A stretch of 64,000 nt of DNA from Auanema rhodensis (taxonomy: Eukaryota > Nematoda > Chromadorea > Rhabditida > Rhabditidae). Shown one piece after another: positions 52,967-64,000 of the stretch (its first letter is position 1; the number at the start of each line of letters is the position of its first letter). Under the pieces are notes generated by a model. It was given only the letters and a program-made list of their open reading frames with translations, was not told where the DNA came from and did not search any database. Position numbers and translations under genes: made by a program. The stretch covers positions 18,739,638 to 18,803,637 of the forward strand of contig OZ059900.1 in the NCBI GenBank assembly GCA_964057225.1, written 5' to 3'.

Positions 52967-55900
52967 CGCTGTAAACAAGGTTTTGACTTACGATTTCATG
53001 TGTTCAAACTCATGCAATGTCAATGAAACCTAGCTCAAAATTGTTCGTACAACGTCTAGTTCCACTTTCACGACAAAAAAACAGGGGTTAGAAAATTAAG
53101 GAAATTAGCATATTCTGAGGGCACGCCCCTTATGGCTAATATTGATTTAATCGATTTTTGTTCATATGAGTCGTCAAATGCAACGAATTTCAGCGTGTTA
53201 CATACTAAAATGAACCATTTTACATGCTGAACACTAGAAAAATACAAAAACACAGTATTTCCCATGAGAAATATTTTATTATGCTGGAAAACCAGTTTTT
53301 GGAAATTTCGCTGTAAACAAGGTTTTGACTTACGATTTCATGTGTTCAAACTCATGCAATGTCAATGAAACCTAGCTCAAAATTGTTCGTACAACGTCTA
53401 GTTCCACTTTCACGACAAAAAAACAGGGGTTAGAAAATTAAGGAAATTAGCATATTCTGAGGGCACGCCCCTTATGGCTAATATTGATTAAATCGATTTT
53501 TGTTCATATGAGTCGTCAAATGCAATTAATTTCAGCGTGTTACATACTAAAATGAAGCATTTTACATGCTGAACACTAAAAAAATACAAAAACACAGTAT
53601 TTCCCATGAGAAATATTTTATTATGCTGGAAAACGAGTTTTTGGAAATTTCGCTGTAAACAAGGTTTTGACTTACGATTTCATGTGTTCAAACTCATGCA
53701 ATGTCAATGAAACCTAGCTCAAAATTGTTCCTACAACGTCTAGTTCCACTTTCACGACAAAAAAACAGGGGTTAGAAAATTAAGGAAATTAGCATATTCT
53801 GAGGGCACGCCCTTTATGGCTAATATTGATTAAATCGATTTTTGTTCATATGAGTCGTCAAATGCAACGAATTTCAGCGTGTTACATACTAAAATGAAAC
53901 ATTTTACATGCTGAACACTATAAAAATACAAAAACACAGTATTTCCCATGAGAAATATTTTATTATGCTGGAAAACCAGTTTTTGGAAATTTCGCTGTAA
54001 ACAAGGTTTTGACTTACGATTTCATGTGTTCAAACTCATGCAATGTCAATGAAACCTAGCTCAAAATTGTTCCTACAACGTCTAGTTCCACTTTCACGAC
54101 AAAAAAACAGGGGTTAGAAAATTAAGGAAATTAGCATAATCTGAGGGCACGCCCCTTATGGCTAATATTGATTAAATCGATTTTTGTTCATATGAGTCGT
54201 CAAATGCAATTAATTTCAGCGTGTTACATACTAAAATGAAGCATTTTACATGCTGAACACTAAAAAAATACAAAAACACAGTATTTCCCATGAGAAATAT
54301 TTTATTATGCTGGAAAACCAGTTTTTGGAAATTTCGCTGTAAACAAGGTTTTGACTTACGATTTCATGTGTTCAAACTCATGCAATGTCAATGAAACCTA
54401 GCTCAAAATTGTTCCTACAACGTCTAGTTCCACTTTCACGACAAAAAAACAGGGGTTAGAAAATTAAGGAAATTAGCATATTCTGAGGGCACGCCCTTTA
54501 TGGCTAATATTGATTAAATCGATTTTTGTTCATATGAGTCGTCAAATGCAACGAATTTCAGCGTGTTACATACTAAAATGAAACATTTTACATGCTGAAC
54601 ACTATAAAAATACAAAAACACAGTATTTCCCATGAGAAATATTTTATTATGCTGGAAAACCAGTTTTTGGAAATTTCGCTGTAAACAAGGTTTTGACTTA
54701 CGATTTCATGTGTTCAAACTCATGCAATGTCAATGAAACCTAGCTCAAAATTGTTCCTACAACGTCTAGTTCCACTTTCACGACAAAAAAACAGGGGTTA
54801 GAAAATTAAGGAAATTAGCATATTCTGAGGGCACGCCCCTTATGGCTAATATTGATTAAATCGATTTTTGTTCATATGAGTCGTCAAATGAAACGAATTT
54901 CAGCGTGTTACATACTAAAATGAAGCATTTTACATGCTGAACACTAGAAAAATACAAAAACACAGTATTTCCCATGAGAAATATTTTATTATGCTGGAAA
55001 ACCAGTTTTTGGAAATTTCGCTGTAAACAAGGTTTTGACTTACGATTTCATGTGTTCAAACTCATGCAATGTCAATGAAACCTAGCTCAAAATTGTTCCT
55101 ACAACGTCTAGTTCCACTTTCACGACAACAAAACAGGGGTTAGAAAATTAAGGAAATTAGCATATTCTGAGGGCACGCCCCTTATGGCTAATATTGATTA
55201 AATCGATTTTTGTTCATATGAGTCGTCAAATGCAACGAATTTCAGCGTGTTACATACTAAAATGAAGCATTTCACATGCTGAACACTAGAAAAATACAAA
55301 AACACAGTATTTCCTATGAGAAATATTTTATTATGCTGGAAAACCAGTTTTTGGAAATTTCGCTGTAAACAAGGTTTTGACTTACGATTTCATGTGTTCA
55401 AACTCATGCAATGTCAATGAAACCTAGCTCAAAATTGTTCCTACAACGTCTAGTTCCACTTTCACGACAAAAAAACAGGGGTTAGAAAATTAAGGAAATT
55501 AGCATATTCTGAGGGCACGCCTCTTATGGCTAATATTGATTAAATCGATTTTTGTTCATATGAGTCGTCAAATGCAACGAATTTCAGCGTGTTACATACT
55601 AAAATGAAGCATTTTACATGCTGAACACTATAAAAATACAAAAACACAGTATTTCCCATGAGAAATATTTTATTATGCTGGAAAACCAGTTTTTGGAAAT
55701 TTCGCTGTAAACAAGGTTTTGACTTACGATTTCATGTGTTCAAACTCATGCAATGTCAATGAAACCTAGCTCAAAATTGTTCCTACAACGTCTAGTTCCA
55801 CTTTCACGACAACAAAACAGGGGTTAGAAAATTAAGGAAATTAGCATATTCTGAGGGCACGCCCCTTATGGCTAATATTGATTAAATCGATTTTTGTTCA

Positions 55901-58900
55901 TATGAGTCGTCAAATGCAACGAATTTCAGCGTGTTACATACTAAAATGAAGCATTTCACATGCTGAACACTAGAAAAATACAAAAACACAGTATTTCCCA
56001 TGAGAAATATTTTATTATGCTGGAAAACCAGTTTTTGGAAATTTCGCTGTAAACAAGGTTTTGACTTACGATTTCATGTGTTCAAACTCATGCAATGTCA
56101 ATGAAACCTAGCTCAAAATTGTTCGTACAACGTCTAGTTCCACTTTCACGACAAAAAAACAGGGGTTAGAAAATTGAGGAAATTAGCATATTCTGAGGGC
56201 ACGCCCCTTATGGCTAATATTGATTAAATCGATTTTTGTTCATATGAGTCGTCAAATGCAATTAATTTCAGCGTGTCACATACTAAAATGAAGCATTTTA
56301 CATGCTGAACACTAAAAAAATACAAAAACACAGTATTTCCCATGAGAAATATTTTATTATGCTGGAAAACGAGTTTTTGGAAATTTCGCTGTAAACAAGG
56401 TTTTGACTTACGATTTCATGTGTTCAAACTCATGCAATGTCAATGAAATCTAGCTCAAAATTGTTCCTACAACGTCTAGTTCCACTTTCACGACAAAAAA
56501 ACAGGGGTTAGAAAATTAAGGAAATTAGCAGATTCTGAGGGCACGCCCTTTATGGCTTATATTGATTAAATCGATTTTTGTTCATATGAGTCGTCAAATG
56601 CAACGAATTTCAGCGTGTTACATACTAAAATGAAACATTTTACATGCTGAACACTATAAAAATACAAAAACACAGTATTTCCCATGAGAAATATTTTATT
56701 ATGCTGGAAAACCAGTTTTTGGAAATTTCGCTGTAAACAAGGTTTTGACTTACGATTTCATGTGTTCAAACTCATGCAATGTCAATGAAACCTAGCTCAA
56801 AATTGTTCGTACAACGTCTAGTTCCACTTTCACGACAAAAAAACAGGGGTTAGAAAATTGAGGAAATTAGCATATTCTGAGGGCACGCCCCTTATGGCTA
56901 ATATTGATTAAATCGATTTTTGTTCATATGAGTCGTCAAATGCAATTAATTTCAGCGTGTCACATACTAAAATGAAGCATTTTACATGCTGAACACTAAA
57001 AAAATACAAAAACACAGTATTTCCCATGAGAAATATTTTATTATGCTGGAAAACGAGTTTTTGGAAATTTCGCTGTAAACAAGGTTTTGACTTACGATTT
57101 CATGTGTTCAAACTCATGCAATGTCAATGAAATCTAGCTCAAAATTGTTCCTACAACGTCTAGTTCCACTTTCACGACAAAAAAACAGGGGTTAGAAAAT
57201 TAAGGAAATTAGCAGATTCTGAGGGCACGCCCTTTATGGCTTATATTGATTAAATCGATTTTTGTTCATATGAGTCGTCAAATGCAACGAATTTCAGCGT
57301 GTTACATACTAAAATGAAACATTTTACATGCTGAACACTATAAAAATACAAAAACACAGTATTTCCCATGAGAAATATTTTATTATGCTGGAAAACCAGT
57401 TTTTGGAAATTTCGCTGTAAACAAGGTTTTGACTTACGATTTCATGTGTTCAAACTCATGCAATGTCAATGAAACCTAGCTCAAAATTGTTCCTACAACG
57501 TCTAGTTCCACTTTCACGACAACAAAACAGGGGTTAGAAAATTAAGGAAATTAGCATAATCTGAGGGCACGCCCTTTATGGCTAATATTGATTAAATCGA
57601 TTTTTGTTCATATGAGTCGTCAAATGCAACGAATTTCAGCGTGTTACATACTAAAATGAAACATTTTACATGCTGAACACTATAAAAATACAAAAACACA
57701 GTATTTCCCATGAGAAATATTTTATTATGCTGGAAAACCAGTTTTTGGAAATTTCGCTGTAAACAAGGTTTTGACTTACGATTTCATGTGTTCAAACTCA
57801 TGCAATGTCAATGAAATCTAGCTCGAAATTGTTCCTACAACGTCTAGTTCCACTTTCACGACAAAAAAACAGGGGTTAGAAAATTAAGGAAATTAGCATA
57901 TTCTGAGGGCACGCCCTTTATGGCTAATATTGATTAAATCGATTTTTGTTCATATGAGTCGTCAAATGAAACGAATTTCAGCGTGTTACATACTAAAATG
58001 AAGCATTTTACATGCTGAACACTAGAAAAATACAAAAACACAGTATTTCCCATGAGAAATATTTTATTATGCTGGAAAACCAGTTTTTGGAAATTTCGCT
58101 GTAAACAAGGTTTTGACTTACGATTTCATGTGTTCAAACTCATGCAATGTCAATGAAACCTAGCTCAAAATTGTTCCTACAACGTCTAGTTCCACTTTCA
58201 CGACAAAAAAAAAAGGGGTTAGAAAATTAAGGAAATTAGCATATTCTGAGGGCACGCCTCTTATGGCTAATATTGATTAAATCGATTTTTGTTCATATGA
58301 GTCGTCAAATGCAACGAATTTCAGCGTGTTACATACTAAAATGAAGCATTTTACATGCTGAACACTATAAAAATACAAAAACACAGTATTTCCCATGAGA
58401 AATATTTTATTATGCTGGAAAACCAGTTTTTGGAAATTTCGCTGTAAACAAGGTTTTGACTTACGATTTCATGTGTTCAAACTCATGCAATGTCAATGAA
58501 ACCTAGCTCAAAATTGTTCCTACAACGTCTAGTTCCACTTTCACGACAACAAAACAGGGGTTAGAAAATTAAGGAAATTAGCATATTCTGAGGGCACGCC
58601 CCTTATGGCTAATATTGATTAAATCGATTTTTGTTCATATGAGTCGTCAAATGCAACGAATTTCAGCGTGTTACATACTAAAATGAAGCATTTCACATGC
58701 TGAACACTAGAAAAATACAAAAACACAGTATTTCCCATGAGAAATATTTTATTATGCTGGAAAACCAGTTTTTGGAAATTTCGCTGTAAACAAGGTTTTG
58801 ACTTACGATTTCATGTGTTCAAACTCATGCAATGTCAATGAAACCTAGCTCAAAATTGTTGGTACAACGTCTAGTTCCACTTTCACGACAAAAAAACAGG

Positions 58901-61900
58901 GGTTAGAAAATTGAGGAAATTAGCATAATCTGAGGGCACGCCCCTTATGGCTAATATTGATTAAATCGATTTTTGTTCATATGAGTCGTCAAATGCAATT
59001 AATTTCAGCGTGTCACATACTAAAATGAAGCATTTTACATGCTGAACACTAAAAAAATACAAAAACACAGTATTTCCCATGAGAAATATTTTATTATGCT
59101 GGAAAACGAGTTTTTGGAAATTTCGCTGTAAACAAGGTTTTGACTTACGATTTCATGTGTTCAAACTCATGCAATGTCAATGAAATCTAGCTCAAAATTG
59201 TTCCTACAACGTCTAGTTCCACTTTCACGACAAAAAAACAGGGGTTAGAAAATTAAGGAAATTAGCAGATTCTGAGGGCACGCCCTTTATGGCTTATATT
59301 GATTAAATCGATTTTTGTTCATATGAGTCGTCAAATGCAACGAATTTCAGCGTGTTACATACTAAAATGAAACATTTTACATGCTGAACACTATAAAAAT
59401 ACAAAAACACAGTATTTCCCATGAGAAATATTTTATTATGCTGGAAAACCAGTTTTTGGAAATTTCGCTGTAAACAAGGTTTTGACTTACGATTTCATGT
59501 GTTCAAACTCATGCAATGTCAATGAAACCTAGCTCAAAATTGTTCCTACAACGTCTAGTTCCACTTTCACGACAACAAAACAGGGGTTAGAAAATTAAGG
59601 AAATTAGCATAATCTGAGGGCACGCCCCTTATGGCTAATATTGATTAAATCGATTTTTGTTCATATGAGTCGTCAAATGCAATTAATTTCAGCGTGTCAC
59701 ATACTAAAATGAAGCATTTTACATGCTGAACACTAAAAAAATACAAAAACACAGTATTTCCCATGAGAAATATTTTATTATGCTGGAAAACGAGTTTTTG
59801 GAAATTTCGCTGTAAACAAGGTTTTGACTTACGATTTCATGTGTTCAAACTCATGCAATGTCAATGAAATCTAGCTCGAAATTGTTCCTACAACGTCTAG
59901 TTCCACTTTCACGACAAAAAAACAGGGGTTAGAAAATTAAGGAAATTAGCAGATTCTGAGGGCACGCCCTTTATGGCTTATATTGATTAAATCGATTTTT
60001 GTTCATATGAGTCGTCAAATGCAACGAATTTCAGCGTGTTACATACTAAAATGAAGCATTTTACATGCTGAACACTAGAAAAATACAAAAACACAGTATT
60101 TCCCATGAGAAATATTTTATTATGCTGGAAAACCAGTTTTTGGAAATTTCGCTGTAAACAAGGTTTTGACTTACGATTTCATGTGTTCAAACTCATGCAA
60201 TGTCAATGAAACCTAGCTCAAAATTGTTCGTACAACGTCTAGTTCCACTTTCACGACAAAAAAACAGGGGTTAGAAAATTAAGGAAATTAGCATATTCTG
60301 AGGGCACGCCCCTTATGGCTAATATTGATTAAATCGATTTTTGTTCATATGAGTCGTCAAATGCAACGAATTTCAGCGTGTTACATACTAAAATGAAGCA
60401 TTTTACATGCTGAACACTAAAAAAATACAAAAACACAGTATTTCCCATGAGAAATATTTTATTATGCTGGAAAACGAGTTTTTGGAAATTTCGCTGTAAA
60501 CAAGGTTTTGACTTACGATTTCATGTGTTCAAACTCATGCAATGTCAATGAAACCTAGCTCAAAATTGTTCCTACAACGTCTAGTTCCACTTTCACGACA
60601 AAAAAACAGGGGTTAGAAAATTAAGGAAATTAGCATATTCTGAGGGCACGCCCTTTATGGCTAATATTGATTAAATCGATTTTTGTTCATATGAGTCGTC
60701 AAATGCAACGAATTTCAGCGTGTTACATACTAAAATGAAACATTTTACATGCTGAACACTATAAAAATACAAAAACACAGTATTTCCCATGAGAAATATT
60801 TTATTATGCTGGAAAACGAGTTTTTGGAAATTTCGCTGTAAACAAGGTTTTGACTTACGATTTCATGTGTTCAAACTCATGCAATGTCAATGAAACCTAG
60901 CTCAAAATTGTTCCTACAACGTCTAGTTCCACTTTCACGACAAAAAAACAGGGGTTAGAAAATTAAGGAAATTAGCATATTCTGAGGGCACGCCCCTTAT
61001 GGCTAATATTGATTAAATCGATTTTTGTTCATATGAGTCGTCAAATGAAACGAATTTCAGCGTGTTACATACTAAAATGAAGCATTTTACATGCTGAACA
61101 CTAGAAAAATACAAAAACACAGTATTTCCCATGAGAAATATTTTATTATGCTGGAAAACCAGTTTTTGGAAATTTCGCTGTAAACAAGGTTTTGACTTAC
61201 GATTTCATGTGTTCAAACTCATGCAATGTCAATGAAACCTAGCTCAAAATTGTTCCTACAACGTCTAGTTCCACTTTCACGACAACAAAACAGGGGTTAG
61301 AAAATTAAGGAAATTAGCATATTCTGAGGGCACGCCCCTTATGGCTAATATTGATTAAATCGATTTTTGTTCATATGAGTCGTCAAATGCAACGAATTTC
61401 AGCGTGTTACATACTAAAATGAAACATTTTACATGCTGAACACTATAAAAATACAAAAACACAGTATTTCCCATGAGAAATATTTTATTATGCTGGAAAA
61501 CGAGTTTTTGGAAATTTCGCTGTAAACAAGGTTTTGACTTACGATTTCATGTGTTCAAACTCATGCAATGTCAATGAAACCTAGCTCAAAATTGTTCCTA
61601 CAACGTCTAGTTCCACTTTCACGACAAAAAAACAGGGGTTAGAAAATTAAGGAAATTAGCATATTCTGAGGGCACGCCCCTTATGGCTAATATTGATTAA
61701 ATCGATTTTTGTTCATATGAGTCGTCAAATGAAACGAATTTCAGCGTGTTACATACTAAAATGAAGCATTTTACATGCTGAACACTAGAAAAATACAAAA
61801 ACACAGTATTTCCCATGAGAAATATTTTATTATGCTGGAAAACCAGTTTTTGGAAATTTCGCTGTAAACAAGGTTTTGACTTACGATTTCATGTGTTCAA

Positions 61901-64000
61901 ACTCATGCAATGTCAATGAAACCTAGCTCAAAATTGTTCCTACAACGTCTAGTTCCACTTTCACGACAACAAAACAGGGGTTAGAAAATTAAGGAAATTA
62001 GCATATTCTGAGGGCACGCCCCTTATGGCTAATATTGATTAAATCGATTTTTGTTCATATGAGTCGTCAAATGCAACGAATTTCAGCGTGTTACATACTA
62101 AAATGAAGCATTTCACATGCTGAACACTAGAAAAATACAAAAACACAGTATTTCCTATGAGAAATATTTTATTATGCTGGAAAACCAGTTTTTGGAAATT
62201 TCGCTGTAAACAAGGTTTTGACTTACGATTTCATGTGTTCAAACTCATGCAATGTCAATGAAACCTAGCTCAAAATTGTTCCTACAACGTCTAGTTCCAC
62301 TTTCACGACAAAAAAACAGGGGTTAGAAAATTAAGGAAATTAGCATATTCTGAGGGCACGCCTCTTATGGCTAATATTGATTAAATCGATTTTTGTTCAT
62401 ATGAGTCGTCAAATGCAACGAATTTCAGCGTGTTACATACTAAAATGAAGCATTTTACATGCTGAACACTATAAAAATACAAAAACACAGTATTTCCCAT
62501 GAGAAATATTTTATTATGCTGGAAAACCAGTTTTTGGAAATTTCGCTGTAAACAAGGTTTTGACTTACGATTTCATGTGTTCAAACTCATGCAATGTCAA
62601 TGAAACCTAGCTCAAAATTGTTCCTACAACGTCTAGTTCCACTTTCACGACAACAAAACAGGGGTTAGAAAATTAAGGAAATTAGCATATTCTGAGGGCA
62701 CGCCCCTTATGGCTAATATTGATTAAATCGATTTTTGTTCATATGAGTCGTCAAATGCAACGAATTTCAGCGTGTTACATACTAAAATGAAGCATTTCAC
62801 ATGCTGAACACTAGAAAAATACAAAAACACAGTATTTCCCATGAGAAATATTTTATTATGCTGGAAAACCAGTTTTTGGAAATTTCGCTGTAAACAAGGT
62901 TTTGACTTACGATTTCATGTGTTCAAACTCATGCAATGTCAATGAAACCTAGCTCAAAATTGTTGGTACAACGTCTAGTTCCACTTTCACGACAAAAAAA
63001 CAGGGGTTAGAAAATTGAGGAAATTAGCATAATCTGAGGGCACGCCCCTTATGGCTAATATTGATTAAATCGATTTTTGTTCATATGAGTCGTCAAATGC
63101 AATTAATTTCAGCGTGTCACATACTAAAATGAAGCATTTTACATGCTGAACACTAAAAAAATACAAAAACACAGTATTTCCCATGAGAAATATTTTATTA
63201 TGCTGGAAAACGAGTTTTTGGAAATTTCGCTGTAAACAAGGTTTTGACTTACGATTTCATGTGTTCAAACTCATGCAATGTCAATGAAATCTAGCTCGAA
63301 ATTGTTCCTACAACGTCTAGTTCCACTTTCACGACAAAAAAACAGGGGTTAGAAAATTAAGGAAATTAGCAGATTCTGAGGGCACGCCCTTTATGGCTTA
63401 TATTGATTAAATCGATTTTTGTTCATATGAGTCGTCAAATGCAACGAATTTCAGCGTGTTACATACTAAAATGAAACATTTTACATGCTGAACACTATAA
63501 AAATACAAAAACACAGTATTTCCCATGAGAAATATTTTATTATGCTGGAAAACCAGTTTTTGGAAATTTCGCTGTAAACAAGGTTTTGACTTACGATTTC
63601 ATGTGTTCAAACTCATGCAATGTCAATGAAACCTAGCTCAAAATTGTTCGTACAACGTCTAGTTCCACTTTCACGACAAAAAAACAGGGGTTAGAAAATT
63701 AAGGAAATTAGCATATTCTGAGGGCACGCCCCTTATGGCTAATATTGATTAAATCGATTTTTGTTCATATGAGTCGTCAAATGCAACGAATTTCAGCGTG
63801 TTACATACTAAAATGAAGCATTTTACATGCTGAACACTAAAAAAATACAAAAACACAGTATTTCCCATGAGAAATATTTTATTATGCTGGAAAACGAGTT
63901 TTTGGAAATTTCGCTGTAAACAAGGTTTTGACTTACGATTTCATGTGTTCAAACTCATGCAATGTCAATGAAACCTAGCTCAAAATTGTTCCTACAACGT
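52898..64000 (+). repeat. 342 bp satellite array, second forward block
   Basis: After the foldback the array resumes in the original orientation with about 32 monomers and runs off the right edge (the last bases are inside a monomer). Register is 342 bp except one 343 bp monomer caused by an A10 tract at 58205-58214 in place of A7CA. Variants are those of the 36-45 kb family (TTCCTAC, CAACAAAAC, ATAAAAAT, AAACGAG, CAATTAAT), so the rearranged zone interrupts one family rather than separating unrelated satellites. No other sequence is present. Confidence 0.97.
54803..61645 (+). repeat. 9-mer higher-order repeat (3078 bp)
   Basis: The GTCAAATGAAACG marker recurs at 54890, 57968 and 61047. These spacings are 3078 bp (nine monomers) and 3079 bp (nine monomers plus the inserted A near 58.2 kb). 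A further copy at 61731 is only two monomers on. The 9-mer matches the 39093-42171 spacing upstream. Internal order is similar but not identical between the cycles; for example, two consecutive CAATTAAT/GCAGATTC pairs occur at 56.2-57.3 kb. The TTGGTAC marker recurs near 58861 and 62965, twelve monomers apart. Limits are approximate. Confidence 0.75.

Noticed and set aside
52823-53026. Open frame of 67 codons across the foldback
   Set aside because: It is a chimera of minus- and plus-orientation satellite created by the orientation switch.
53068-53265. Open frame of 65 codons on the minus strand, and the shorter ATGGGAAATAC frame of about 39 codons present in most monomers
   Set aside because: The longer form depends on a single local change near 53147 (GATTAAATC to GATTTAATC) that removes a stop. 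In the common form, the ACTTAAATG variant found in many monomers introduces an in-frame stop, so the frame is not maintained.
1-64000. CRISPR array, because of regular repeats
   Set aside because: The repeat is 342 bp with no unique spacers; every base of each period is conserved, which is tandem satellite structure.
1-64000. Alpha satellite, because 342 is twice 171
   Set aside because: The sequence does not resemble the alpha satellite monomer and lacks a true CENP-B box; the length relation alone is not evidence.

Overview
This window is essentially one thing: a tandem array of an AT-rich satellite DNA with a 342 bp repeat unit, running off both ends of the window. About 187 monomers are present: roughly 150 in one orientation (1-51460), about four inverted (51471-52901), and about 32 back in the original orientation (52898-64000). 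I find no protein-coding gene, tRNA, rRNA, transposon, CRISPR array or bacterial-type signal. The only bases I cannot assign to the satellite are a 10 bp filler at one rearrangement junction (51461-51470).

A 64 kb homogeneous satellite array with higher-order organisation points to eukaryotic constitutive heterochromatin (centromeric, pericentromeric or subtelomeric). The species cannot be named from sequence alone. My hand count of the first monomer gives 116 G+C in 342 bp (about 34%). It also gives 10 CpG against about 9.8 expected from base composition, so there is no CpG depletion. That argues mildly against a heavily germline-methylated vertebrate or plant genome and fits an invertebrate or other lightly methylated eukaryote; this is inference.

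Layout by diagnostic single-base variants: (1) 1-2.05 kb, a dimeric alternation; (2) 4.1-6.1 kb, a local trimer duplication; (3) 10.16-11.42 kb and 18.71-19.97 kb, copies of each other 25 monomers apart; (4) 12.65-20.18 kb, a trimer (1026 bp) higher-order repeat; (5) 22.6-29.4 kb, a new variant family with 4- to 6-mer spacing; (6) 29.43-36.25 kb, a recent tandem duplication of ten monomers (3420 bp, one difference read); (7) 36.3-45.5 kb, an 8/9/6-mer higher-order repeat; (8) 45.49-47.53 kb, a 1025 bp trimer pair; (9) 47.2-49.26 kb, a dimer HOR (684 bp); (10) 50.77-52.97 kb, a rearranged zone with a 72 bp internal duplication, an inverted block of about 1.43 kb, a 58 bp deletion and a 69 bp-armed foldback; (11) 52.9-64 kb, forward array with the same 9-mer family as zone 7.

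No genes work together here. The dynamics visible are those of satellite evolution: single-base variants spread by block duplication in multiples of 342 bp, with one breakage and inversion event whose breakpoints recur at the same short site. The most interesting part is the rearranged zone at 50.7-53.0 kb.
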